64,000 nucleotides of DNA from Chrysomallon squamiferum (GCA_012295275.1 CM022677.1:15024983-15088982), one strand, 5' to 3'; positions 49,952-60,960 are shown, numbered from the stretch's first letter. Notes: generated from the sequence alone by a model not told the origin. A program made the numbers and translations.

Positions 49952-52900
49952 AAAGATTTTGTAACAGTTATAATTAAGATTACTCACAGCACTCTCAGTG
50001 TCTGTTTTGTTGGTGGTGAGGCTAAGGAAGATCACTGTTGTGTTAGAACACACTGCCAAACACACAGATTGGAAAGCCTGGGGTCCAAAACTGTTTCCTG
50101 ATAAATTTAAAACCTAGTTTAAAAAATAATGAAAATACAGAACACTAAATTATTCAGTAGGTTGTTATTTTACATAAAATAATGAAAAGGTTGATAATAA
50201 TTAACGTGAATATTATGTAATTCAGTATGATTATATTTTAAATAAATTAAAAATAATAAGAAAATAAATAAATGATAGATAGATACATACATACATCAGA
50301 TAGATAGACAGAAGATAGGCAGAAAGATTAATAATTAAATAAAAATAAATAAACTAAAAATAATCAACTGTCTACTAAAACAAAGAGGGCAGACCTTGAA
50401 ATTAAGAGAAAACATTAAGTGAATATAAATGGGTCATTCCGTGTCAAATCACCCAAAAAAAAAAGAAATTTAAACCCGACCGTCTCAGATTTTTATAAAA
50501 CTTGGTATACTTGTTGACTGGGATCCCACAGCACAAAATCTGAAATGTTAGCCCAATCAGACCAGTGGTGTGGGAGATACGGCCCACCGAATTTTGAGAT
50601 TTTTGCCAAAAATGGGTGTGACCACCAACCTTAGAACCCTCATATCTCAGGAACTACTGGGCCAATCTTCATAAAATTGGTATTGTTAGAAATGCAAAAT
50701 GACAAGGATTCCAAATCTGCCATTTTTGTTTAGTTTGGAAAATATTGGAGTACCTTGACCTTTTGACCTTTGCTAGGACCTTGAAATTGACCGTGTGGAT
50801 CACGTGATCTTGAGATGACCTTTATTGAAATTTAATCTCCCACATGTTAACTAAAACATATAAAAGTTTCCTGGGTGTAATATTTTTTGTTTAGCACAAT
50901 ATAGATTTAAAAAATGCACATACATGAAAATAACACCTTTTCAGCCATTAACATCTGATTAACTAAAACCTGAATGACCAATTCTGGAAGCTAGGGATCA
51001 CCATCTTTCTTGATCATCGAGTAAGACATTGTAGGCCTACATGTATGCATAAAGTTCACATAAATTTGAGAGAACTAGGTGTTTCTGATGCTTAACCTTC
51101 TCACTATGTTTGTTTCAAATGCTCACAGTATCCTTCATTCCCAGACACATTCTACTGTTCTCATCACTTTCATAAAATTGGATTATTTCCTCCTTCAATT
51201 CATTGTCCTTTCAATGGTAAAGGGTGACAAAATCAAGATTTGCACATGCTCTGGGTAGGGTTCAGACATTAAGATGTCATTTTAATGTTACTGTAGCTGA
51301 TGCTAATTTTTTTCTGTCCTTTCATTCATTACTGGAACGTGCTAGTGAATGGAGTTTGACAGGAGTTTCGCCTAAACTCGACAGAATAGAATTCAAATCA
51401 AAGTCCTTTTCTGGAGAAACAACAACCAGCGGTTTGTCTGGCAAGTTATCACCAAATTCTCCGATTGTAATACCACCCATACTAAAGCCATCCTCTGCAG
51501 AACCTTTGATTTCTGAAGGGTAATCAGACAGTCACAGCACAACTTGATTCCTGGCACTAGTGTCTTTGGAGGATTTACTAAGCATTTGTAAGTGCCCATG
51601 CTAACAATTCTTAAAGATCTAGTGCGTGCTTGCTCAGGGTGGCGATTAAGGGGATCACAACAGTTTTTCTGCAATGTTGAAAATTTGATGAAAGTTCTTA
51701 TTTATGATACTCTTGATGTCCTGTGTTCTGATCCCACTTCAAAGAGTGAGGAGTTCGACTTCCCCAGTTTTCCATACACTTCGCAACAACTCCTTTTTGA
51801 TATGATGGTGTTGATAACACACATTTTCAGGAGAGTTAAAGCTGCAGTTAGCCCTGGAAGAAATAAGGATTTTCAGTATTGGCCTGCACCTTCAATTCAA
51901 TAGAACAAAGTCAGTGCTTTCCTAAATACTAAATCAAATCCTGAAACCCTTTCAGTAAAGTTAAGCAGGCCATAAATGGCAGCAGAGTACATGTGTTATT
52001 GCCAAAGGCCCACAAGTCTTGGGCATTTATGTCAATCTTCTCAAGTATAAATCACAGTTTATTAAGGTGAAGTAGACCTTGTTCATACTCTGTGCCGAAG
52101 ACTGGGTGTACAAATACATTATGCAGTACATCACTTGATTACGTCTGATTTCAGACTGGGTTGTACTGTTGTTGACTGAAACCTTGTTCAAAACCAATGG
52201 CAAGCCCCACATGACATGATAAAATTACTTAATAGGTTTTATGAAATAAAAATATTGTTTATATATCAACATCTGACATTGTGTCCAACTTAAAAAGCTT
52301 CAGATTGTCAAAGAAATGCAGATGAAGAAACTTCTTTGTCTTAAACTTTTAATTGCCATGTGCTCAATGGGGATTGCACCAGGGAATCTAAAGGAGTTCC
52401 TGACCTGCCTGAAGCATCACTTCCTGTTAACCCTTTGAGCCTGATTGTGTAGAACATATCATGCCATTTGGCATCTTTTCATATCCTTCAGGCATTCCTT
52501 CAGACATGTCAGGTGGGTTTTAACTCCAAAGATGAGTTTTTAGTCTCAGAGAAAATGTACATTGTAATGCATTGTATCAATCATCCATGCAGGTATGCAT
52601 TTTTTTAAATCTCTATTATGGCTAAACAAAAAATATTATACCCAGGAAACTTTTATATGTGAACTTTATGCATACATGTAGTCCTACAATGTCTTACTCG
52701 ATGATCAAGAGAGATGGTGATTCCTAGCATCCAGAATTGACCATTCAGGTTTTAGTTAATCAGATGTTAATGGCTGAAAAGGTGTTATTTTCATGTATGT
52801 GCATTTTTAAAATCTATTTTGTGGCTAAACAAAAAATATTACACCCAGGAAACTTTTATCTGAGACGGTTGGGTTTAAACCATTGGGTGATTTGACACGG

Positions 52901-53835
52901 AATGACCCAAATACAAATATTTATCCAAATCATAAGTAACTATTTAAAAGACACTAATAGTAACAAGCTAGTTATTAGAATAATACTGGTTCTAAAAAAA
53001 TCACTAATAATAATAATTTTCAGAAAACAAATATATTGACAATACAAGTTTACAACTTCATTACTGTTTGGGTTTGTTTGGCCACTAAATAGAGCTGTTA
53101 GGGAATATAGAATATCTATTAAACAAAAAATGAAAATACTAAAAACTTCAAATCCCAAAGAGTATTTGTCAATTCTGAACAACAGTAAGCAGAGATGGTC
53201 AATTGATTCTTTATTTTATTTTTTCAAAACTGTTAATAGCAACATAAAAAATAAAAAATAATAATAAACTGTTATAAATAAATAACTAATGTTTCTGTTA
53301 TTATTAAAATTTAAATTGTACTGGATTATTCAGACACAAAGGGGTGCGGGATATTTTTTTATATACTTTGTATAATCATTATAATGATAATGATGATAAT
53401 GGTATTAATTTAATTAATTAAAAAAACAATAGCAAATAAATGATTATTATTATGGGATTTTACAATCAGTAAAGAGTTGTTACACTTTCTCTAAGAAATA
53501 AAAATAACATTTATTTCACTTTCTCTAAGAAATAAAAATAAGATAAAAAAAATTACAACTTGGAACTGTGCAGTCTGCAGTGTCTGTACAGCTGATTCAT
53601 CCTTCTCCATTACATGAATTCCCTTTCTAGACAGCAGCTGAACAATACAGCAATTATGTATAAAAGATTTATCATTAATTGGTAAACAAAGATTTTAGCA
53701 ATTCCAACATGAACATGACACTTTTTCTTTCTTTTTTTCAATCTACATTTGTCTGATTAAATGCATTTTTGTTTGCTTATTATCATTCATGCAATATGTC
53801 TCTCTCACACACAAACAGTCACATACAAATGCCCG

Positions 53836-53883
<48 letters not shown>

Positions 53884-53927
53884 TATAAATTAATAAAAGA
53901 ACATACCCTGCCACTGTTGAGAGGTTT
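48251..53927 (-). CDS. LRR protein, possibly TONSL-like, five exons (partial gene)
   Basis: Minus-strand exons: 53927-53907 (KPLNSGR), 53637-53560 (LLSRKGIHVMEKDESAVQTL), 50113-49988 (VLNLSGNSFGPQAF, then SNTTVIFLSL), 49209-49059 (EYLDVSSNSLGNDYF) and 48350-48251 (SLQELSLNSNCPDLS, then VIDDLVKL). The first four join in phase 0 without stops; the last junction does not keep phase, so a small exon or an indel is missing. LxxLxLSxNxxG motifs indicate ribonuclease-inhibitor-type leucine-rich repeats. The arrangement, including a long insert between two repeats, recalls the C-terminal LRRs of Tonsoku-like protein, a histone-binding replication-repair factor; this is a recalled resemblance and uncertain. 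A 2.5-kb transposon lies in the second intron. Confidence 0.6.
48480..48670. mobile_element. GA microsatellite with a shared flank (copy 2)
   Basis: A GA run (48501-48572) is followed by GCAAATCTAAATTTACGATC, AAGTGTTTGGTTGTTAA and TTTTGCATCATTCAGA, matching the flank at 41500-41600. It lies in the LRR gene intron. Confidence 0.55.
48936..48998. repeat. GA microsatellite
   Basis: GA run of about 31 units, preceded by an impure GA/GAAA stretch from about 48883. Both are in the LRR gene intron. Confidence 0.95.
49270..49960. repeat. GTA, AAT and ATT trinucleotide repeats
   Basis: GTA-rich sequence at about 49275-49465, mixed AAT/ACT runs at 49680-49790 and an ATT run at 49908-49950, all within an intron. 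Val, Leu, Thr or Asn homopolymer frames here are artefacts. Confidence 0.8.
50431..52908. mobile_element. DNA transposon with long inverted ends
   Basis: The ends are exact inverted copies beginning GGGTCATTCCGTGTCAAATC, flanked by AAAT on both sides (50427-50430 and 52909-52912), a likely 4-bp target duplication. The inverted homology continues to about 51064 on the left and about 52650 on the right; the left arm has about 370 extra bases (50491-50860) that include tandem TGACCTT-like blocks. The right arm's inner part is repeated once more near 52600-52660. The interior, 51200-51905, has two plus-strand open stretches described separately. The superfamily is not recognised. It interrupts an intron of the LRR gene. 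Confidence 0.75.
51224..51903 (+). pseudogene. Unrecognised coding remnants inside the TIR element
   Basis: Two open stretches, 51224-51523 and 51592-51903, sit in the centre of the inverted-repeat element. The first contains RFAHALGRVQTLRCHFNV and a Ser/Pro-rich end. The second contains CSGWRLRGSQQFF, DTLDVLCSDPTSKSEEFDF and HIFRRVKAAVSPGRNKDF. They could be parts of a transposase or of a captured host gene. I recognise neither, and the frame between them is broken. Confidence 0.35.
53824..53882. repeat. CA microsatellite
   Basis: CA run of about 28 units next to the 21-base LRR exon. Confidence 0.9.
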
Positions 53928-53957
53928 CTGAAAACATTCTAACACAGGCCTGACACA

Positions 53958-54400
53958 TTACTTGACACCAGACTGTTGGTTCACATTATCACAAGTCTCT
54001 AGTATCCATTCTCTGAAACTCGGTGATGATGAAGTAGGGGACAGGGACCTGGGTGCATTCGTCCCACTTTGAATCATGTACAGGACTAGCTTGGTCCATC
54101 GAATGTGGCAAGACATCACCTGCTGCTCAACTTCCTGGCTGTTGTCTTTGCACACAGCCAATCAAGTCATCTATCAAGTTGTTTTGTTTTGCAGCGTAGC
54201 AGATGAAGTCTTTTTACCAGCATCAGCTTGTTTTCACAAAACTGCAGACTTCAATGGCGCTCTGCCCTTTCCTTCTTGTTCCTGTCTATGCTGAATGTAA
54301 ACCATTGATTTATCCATATTATAGTATTCCAGCAGCACTTGCACTCTACAGAGTGGTTTTGGTCAATGATTGTGTAGCTGGATGAGAAATTTATAAAATA
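53958..54400 (-). pseudogene. Degenerate coding remnant, family unknown
   Basis: Read on the minus strand, several frames give protein-like stretches that do not join: RVQVLLEYYNMDKSMVYIQH (about 54345-54285), a GKGRAPLKSAVL piece, CKDNSQEVEQQ (about 54155-54120), and VHDSKWDECTQVPVPYFIIT with EFQRMDTRDL (about 54080-53995). Frameshifts and stops separate them. The CKDNSQEVEQQ part resembles the 3' end of the exon at 63302-63508 at DNA level (about 26 of 31 bases). It may be a dead transposon or gene copy. Confidence 0.35.
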
Positions 54401-55259
54401 TTTCACTCATTTCTGATTTTTCATAGAAACATTCTTTAAATATATTTGGAATATTTTCTCCTTATACTTTCTGCAATATCCATGCCAATGATGATTTTAA
54501 TTGGTCCTGGAAAACATCAAAAATAAATAAATATTAGTAATGATATGAAAAAGCAAATGAATAATAATAATAAAGACCTTATACATTCATGGGTTTATAT
54601 TGTATGAGTTGAACATGTTGTAATACATATAGGTGTCATGAAGCAATTAATGTCAACCAGGTACATTATCTGTAGATACAGAGGTAAATATTTTTTGGAT
54701 GCCGTAGTATTAGTCATATTATCTGCATAAGACACCTGCTTCTAAAAATAATCATTTTAATAGTGTGTTGTGCATAGAGATTGTACAGTGTATTAATAAA
54801 AATTGTTTGCGAGTTGACACATAGTTGTTGTGTGGTGTTTACTTTGTTTGGTGGGCTACACAATTTCTTTTAAAACAAATTTAATTACTGGCCACACAAA
54901 ATTTGCCCCGATATATCATATTGGTAAAACAAAATTAAGACTATTCTTGTTTATGCTGTTCACATTAGTACAACCACTGGCGAATTTTGATATTAATCGA
55001 GTGTCGTTATTTGAAAAAAAAAAGAAAAGAATTAAAATAAAATAAATAAGAAATAAAAAAATAAATAATAAATAAATAAATATTACACACGAATACAAAA
55101 ATAATAATAATAATAAAATAAATAAATAAATAAATAAAAATATATATATTATTCCAGAAAAAGATGGCTGCCATCAGGTGACTCTGACGTTTAAATTATA
55201 CTTAAATAAAAAATAAAAAATCCAAACTCATTATCAGCTATAATAATAAATAGTACTAC

Positions 55260-55411
55260 CTGTCTGCTTCACAAAATGAAATACTTCAGCAACTTTTTTG
55301 TTGCATGATAATGCGATTACACCAATTCTGTAGAAGATTCTTCGAACGTCAAACAAAAAATTAAATCCGTCAAGTCCCGACAATCATCCCGCATTTTTCC
55401 GAAAATAAATC
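55260..55411 (-). pseudogene. Candidate exon with one in-frame stop
   Basis: A strong acceptor (pyrimidine tract, then TAG) before 55411 and a donor GTAGTA after 55260 enclose 152 bases. In the 1-1 phase the frame reads through except for one TGA, and its downstream half is protein-like: GLDGFNFLFDVRRIFYRIGV, then a NKKVAEVFHFVKQT stretch. The product is not recognised. It could belong to the gene carrying the thrombospondin exon upstream, which also uses phase 1-1. Confidence 0.35.
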
Positions 55412-55828
55412 CTAAAAAAAGAAAGAAAAAGATTTCAAAACAAATAAATAAAATAAAGCAACATAACAACCTTTATTAAAATATACTCGATATGGTTCTT
55501 TTTATTATTATTATTATTTGTTGTTTTTTATTAGCCAATCATTGACGTAAACTTCAAATAAACGGTGTTGTTATTTTTCCCCCTACTTTCTCTTTCTTCT
55601 TTTTTATTTATTTATATTTATACACCAAATAAAATCACCAAATAAAATAAGTTGCATAAGTTGGTTACTATTGATCAGGAATTTACCAGTGTTTGATATA
55701 GGATTGAAAACATGGTCTGAAAAAAAAAATAAAATAAAAAAAAATCGAAAATGTACAACAATGACAACTGAGCGAGACTGGAAACAAATAATCCCATCAA
55801 ATAAACATTTATTTATCTTAAAACAAAT

Positions 55829-55852
55829 GTGTGTGTGTGTGTGTGTTGTGTG

Positions 55853-55883
<31 letters not shown>

Positions 55884-55890
55884 GTGTGCG
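55829..55890. repeat. GT microsatellite with GTTGT interruptions
   Basis: GT run of about 28 units interrupted by three TTGTG steps. Confidence 0.9.
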
Positions 55891-56389
55891 CGCGATCAAT
55901 GTTTGAACCTGTTCTATCAGTTCTATTATCAGTATCAAAGTAGAAACTAATCAAATGAAGGGTATATTTCACCTTTTCGGGTGTATTCTTCTGGTGTGCT
56001 GAAATGTTAAATAAAAATATTGTTATAAATACAAAAAACAGGAATGTAAAAAAGAAATGTACTTAAGAGAAAAAAGAGTGTGGCTGACTATACTGATTTC
56101 GACTGCCTATATTAATGTTCAGAAAATTGTTAGATTTGATTAGTAAAATAGAAAAACGTAGAAACCTCTACCAAACAAAAGAGAGAAAAAGTAACCAAAA
56201 ATAAATAAATCACACTCCACGTTCACACACAGGTATCTGCATTTTCACCTTTAAAATAAGCTATAGTTTTCTTCAAAACGATTGCGTTTTTCAGCATTTG
56301 ATCTCAAAGTAAAAATGACGACAATTTTCAACTAAAGATTTCCAGTCACGTAGAAAGATCGGCGGGAAATATAAATATGTCGACTAGAA

Positions 56390-57740
56390 ATTCTATCTTG
56401 AGTGCGTATCCAGTACTGAAATTACTGTTATTATTACTGATATTACCACTAATTTACTGCCATTTCTACTTATCTGTCGCCGTTTCTTTATCGATACTAT
56501 CGCCATTACTTCTAATCTATCACTGTTACTTCAGCAATACTACTTCTGGTACTACTAATGTGTCACTGTTACTTCAGCAATACTACTTCTATTACTATTA
56601 ATCTGTCAGTTACTTCATCGATACTTTTGATATTACTACTAATCTGTCACTGTTACTGCGTGAATACTATTGTTATTACTACTAATCTGCCTGTATTACA
56701 TCAGTGATACTACTGATATTACTACTAATCTACAAGTGTTACTTCAGCGATACTACTGTTATCACTACTAATCTACCACTTACTTTAGTGATACTACTGA
56801 TATGTCACTGTTACTTCAGTGATACTATCGATATTACTGCTAATCTGCCACCGTTACTTCAGCAATATTACTGCTATTACTACTAATCTATCACTGTTAC
56901 TTCAGCGATACTACTGTATTACTAGTAATCTATCACTGTTACTTCAGCGATACTACTGTATTACTAGTAATCTATCACTGTTACTTCAGCGATACTACTG
57001 TATTACTAGTAATCTATCACTGTTACTTCAGCGATACTACTGTATTACTAGTAATCTATCACTGTTACTTCAGCGATACTACTGTATTACTAGTAATCTA
57101 TCACTGTTACTTCAGCGATACTACTGTATTACTAGTAATCTATCACTGTTACTTCAGCGATACTACTGCTATTGTTACTAATCTACCATTGTTATTCAGC
57201 GATACTACTGCTATTACTACTAATCTATCACTGTTACTTCAGCGATACTACTGTATTACTAGTAATCTATCACTGTTACTTCAGCGATACTACTGTATTA
57301 CTAGTAATCTATCACTGTTACTTCAGCGATACTACTGCCATTGTTACTAATCTACCATTGTTATTCAGCGATACTACTGATATTACTACTAATCACTTTT
57401 ACTCCAGCAATACCACTGCTATTATTACTAATATGTCACTGTTACATCAGCCATACTACTAATATTACCACTAATCTGCGACTTCTACTTCAGAGATATT
57501 ACTGATATTACTACTATGTCACTGCTACTTCAGATATATTACTGATATTACTACTAATATGTCACTGTTACTTCAGCCATACTACTGATATTACTACTAA
57601 TATGTCACTGTTACTTCAGCCATACTACTGATATTACTACTAATCTGTCATTAATATTACTAATATTTCAGCCATACTACTGATATTACTACTAATCTGT
57701 CACTGTTATTTCAACCATACTACTGATATATAAATGGAAT
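56390..57740 (+). repeat. Minisatellite; core of exact 42-bp units
   Basis: Imperfect units of the form AATCTATCACTGTTACTTCA plus GCGATACTACTG with variable spacers. Between 56900 and 57165 the repeat becomes exact, about six copies of a 42-base unit, and two or three more exact copies occur at 57220-57320. Because 42 is divisible by three, it creates open frames (56819-57181) that are not genes. Confidence 0.9.
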
Positions 57741-57878
57741 ATAAAACATGCATTATAACTTTAGAAATGTTCTGTTTAATGCTTTACTGTTGTGGTTATC
57801 AATATACCTAATGTAATTCATTAGCCATAAAGTTCCACTAAATCATTAACAACTGAATGTTTTTGTTTTTTATGCGTG

Positions 57879-57907
57879 TTTTTTTTTTTTTTTTTTTTTT
57901 TTTTTTC
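57879..57907. repeat. Poly(T) run
   Basis: About 28 consecutive T just 3' (on the minus strand) of the thrombospondin exon. Confidence 0.9.
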
Positions 57908-57979
57908 AGAGAAATCCATAATATTATTTGAGTCATTTCTTACTTTTGTAGGCAGAGAAGTATAATTATTGCTTGTTAC

Positions 57980-58129
57980 CTGGACACAAGACATTTGTTT
58001 CACATGCTTCTTGAAGATTCCTCTTCGTATCTGTGCATGTTCGTATCTCAAATCTTATTCTAGTGCCTCTACATGTTTCACTACAACTACCCAGTCTCTG
58101 AAGTGGCCATTCAGACCAGGCACCATCAA
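57980..58129 (-). CDS. Thrombospondin type 1 repeat exon
   Basis: A 150-base minus-strand exon between CTTATAG and CCAG|GTAACA, in phase 1 at both ends, encodes one thrombospondin type 1 repeat: DGAWSEWPLQRLGSCSETC (WSxW motif, then CSxTC), RGTRIRFEIRTC, and a final C after a Glu/Ala/Cys stretch. Six Cys are present, as expected for the domain. A symmetrical phase 1-1 exon is usual for shuffled extracellular modules. No neighbouring exon of the same protein is certain; the rest of the gene probably lies in both directions on this strand. The domain mediates extracellular-matrix or receptor contacts. Confidence 0.75.
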
Positions 58130-58285
58130 CTATAAGCGTGAAATTAAAGAATAAATACATTAATATAAAAATAAATATATTAAAATGAATTAAATATTCT
58201 TTAATTGCGCTTGAATATTGAATATTCTTAAATATCTTTAAGACAGGTTATTGATCAGACATGCAAAATTATCTATGAATTAATG

Positions 58286-58967
58286 CAGAGGTTCTCAATC
58301 ATTTTTTGCCAACGGCACACCTGGCTAAATATATATGAAAAATATTTGAATTTTGCAAAATAAAAACATGGCAAGTCATAGACGGCTTACAACCGTACAC
58401 ACAGACTAGTCATAGACACATAGAATGACTCAAACTCAATAAAGAAAAACACAGCTATACTTCACTGCAGTGTTTCGAATGTTATGTCAAATAGCTGGCT
58501 TCTTTAGTGAGAAATTTGTGCCTGGCATTTTTTCATAATTTCCTCAGTGTTTGGTCGAATATGAGACAGACATACCCTCATTTCTGCTTTCGTTGTAGTA
58601 ATATCTCGTGCTTCATGTTTTTGATGTTGCCTAATTCACATATATAAGGAGTTGAAAATTGTAATAAAATTGCTAAAACTCTTTTACATAATATGGGATA
58701 CACCTCTTGTATTGAAATCCAAAATGAATCAATGGGCAGAGTCGAATGTTTTAATTTTAAGGTCAATAGAAAGGGCGGCCATTTCTTCTTCTTCCTGTAA
58801 CTCAAGTTCAATGTAGGATCTGTAATCCAATCATACTTTTCTGTCTTTAATGACGGAAAGTAATTGTTGATGCTTTCGTCCAGGGCTGTCAGATTTTCTT
58901 AGTGTGCCGTTCAAAATGTTGCGGCTCACATAGGAAGATCTTGTGGCACACTGGTTGAGAATCACTG
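58286..58967 (-). mobile_element. Non-autonomous hAT transposon
   Basis: The left end is CAGAGGTTCTCAATC and the right end, reversed, CAGTGATTCTCAACC, both variants of the hAT CAGTGGTTCTCAACC terminus. Perfect 8-bp direct repeats AATTAATG flank it at 58278-58285 and 58968-58975, the target duplication size of hAT elements. Only the final part of a transposase remains inside (58578-58740, minus). Confidence 0.85.
58578..58811 (-). pseudogene. hAT transposase C-terminal dimerisation fragment
   Basis: The minus-strand frame contains SFWISIQEVYPILCKRVLAI and FSTPYICELG, matching the FWxSVxxEYPxLxxxAxxxLLPFxTTYLCExGFS pattern of the hAT dimerisation region found in ZBED5-like and Charlie-type transposases. 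The Phe-Ser after the Glu-Gly position is lost. The zinc finger and catalytic core are missing, so this is an internally deleted element. Confidence 0.6.
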
Positions 58968-59519
58968 AATTAATGTTATACTAATCATGTTATAAGGCAG
59001 AATATTGATAAACATTATTTACACCTCAAAGTATTTGTGTAAACTGTTTAACAAATATAAATTGATTGACAAGATAAATATATGTAATTATTTAAAATCA
59101 TATTACAAAAATCATTTTTAAAATCTCTAGTAATGCTTGCAGGAGGCACTGGATTGGAAAATGGATGAAAAACAAATAAAAAATAAAGAAATGCATAGCT
59201 TAATTTATGTGTTTGTTGTATGCAAATGTGTGCACCAACAAACACCAATGTAAACACACATCATGGATTCATATATATTGTATTTATACTCGTCAATATT
59301 CAGTCGATTTTCACAAGCTTACCTCTATCAGACAGTGTGTAAGTGCATGCGTGCATGTGTATGTATGTGTATGCACGGATACGTTTCTTTATTTTCAGTC
59401 AGTAAACAAAAACAATATTACTTTTTTTTAATATTTAATTACCAGTTTAATCTTAAAAGCCCCTAGTGCTTATACAAACTTCAGCCTGTGTTTATCTGTA
59501 GCTCCATCCATATGCAGGA

Positions 59520-60290
59520 CAGACAGTCGGTGTGTGGGTGACTAGGGCAGGGGGGGGGGTGGATAGGATAAAAACGGGTGAACTTAGGGTCCCCGACAGA
59601 AAAGGTGAACACATGCCCTCCCGCCCTACCCCGGAAGCACGGGCTGTCTGCCAGGGGAAAGTGTTCTATTTTTATCTATCCGCCCCCTGCCTTAGTCCCC
59701 GGCATTTTTCGAGATTCCATTTATCCCATATGGATAATTAGCGCACGTAAGCTTAGTGAGTACATCTCACGTAAGGCTAAAGTTGCGAGCACATATCACT
59801 AAAGGGAAATAACTCTAATCGATATAATTTTACTTTAGTGAGTACATGTCACGTAAGGGAGATAACTGTAATCAGTACAATTTTCACTTTGCTTATCTCT
59901 AATCTATGTTTGTGAATGTATATCACTAAAGGGAGATAAGTCTAATCGATATCATTTTTAATTTGTTTACTGAGTATATCTCATGTAAGGGACCTAACTC
60001 TAATCTATGTTTGTGAGCACATATCACTAAACTGTAATCAGTATAGCCTTTACTTCGCCGAGTAAACTCCTCCCACCTCTGGTGACACATCATGGGGTAT
60101 GACCCATGTTATATATAAAGAAAGGGATGTTTCCACAATATTTCGTAGATGAATCTGGAATCGGAAAGTTCTGCTGATGTCTCCAAAAACGCCGGCATTC
60201 AATCCCTGTGAACATGCTTATAAGAAACATTAAAGTTTGAACTTGGTTCAGTACTTTCACAAGCTGTGAGGGTGGGGTACTAGGGCAGAG
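59520..60290 (+). mobile_element. LTR-like element
   Basis: The stretch opens near GTGACTAGGGCAGGGG with a ten-G run and closes near GGTACTAGGGCAGAGGG. It contains TATATATAAAG (about 60112), a late ATTAAAG, and an ending GAACTTGGTTCAGTACTTTC followed by ACA, all LTR-like. Related pieces lie at 25476-25535 in the telomere-like region. No coding part is associated. Inside are repeated AAGGGAGATAAC and GTGAGTACATCTCACGTAAG-type blocks. The call is tentative. Confidence 0.35.
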
Positions 60291-60429
60291 GGTTATGGGC
60301 CATGCGTTTTTATTTCTTAAACTATTTTTTTTATTATTGTTCTGCTGTTACAATCTTCTATATTGAATAAAAAATGTCTTAATAATAGTTACCAGCGAAT
60401 ATATTCACAAATAGAGTTATTTCCCTTCA

Positions 60430-60960
60430 ATATGTTTGTTTAAAAATGTACCAAAGGGGACATAACTCTATCCGAGTTTATTCGTTTTCATGTTAAAGGG
60501 AGATAAATCTATACAGGAATGTGTTCGCTGTAACTTGAATAATCAAGGAGAAAATTGTACCAAAGGGGACATAACTCTATCCGAGAGGTTATTCGTTTTC
60601 ATGTTAAAGGGAGATAAATCTATACAGGAATATGTTCGTCTTAACCTGAATAATCAAGGAGAAAAATGTACTAAAGGGGACATAACTCTATCCGAGAGGT
60701 TATTCGTTTTCATGTTAAAGGGAGATAAATCTAAACAGGAATATGTTCGTTTTGACCTGAATAATCACGGGGGAAAATATAACAAAGGGGATATAACTCT
60801 ATATAGGAATATGTTAGCTGTAACCTGAATAATCAAGAGAAAAATGTAACAAAGGGGAGATAACTATCCGAGAAGTTATTCGTTTTCATGTTAAATGGAG
60901 ATAACTCTATATAGGAATATATTCGTTTCATGTTAAAGGGAGATAACTCTATGTGAATAT
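60430..60960 (+). repeat. 111-bp minisatellite with mollusc-type motif
   Basis: About four units of 111 bases, each with CAAAGGGGACATAACTCTAT, GAGGTTATTCGTTTTCATG, AAAGGGAGATAAATCTA and CAGGAATATGTTCG. The unit length is divisible by three and keeps a frame open (60490-60828) whose product is a 37-residue repeat; I see no sign that it is a gene. Confidence 0.85.

Noticed and set aside
56819-57462. Repetitive 120- and 96-codon plus-strand ORFs
   Set aside because: They arise because the 42-bp satellite unit is divisible by three; there is no splice, promoter or homology support.
60490-60828. 112-codon ORF with three 37-residue repeats as a secreted repeat protein
   Set aside because: The unit is a 111-bp minisatellite built on a dispersed non-coding mollusc motif; no signal peptide or promoter is seen.
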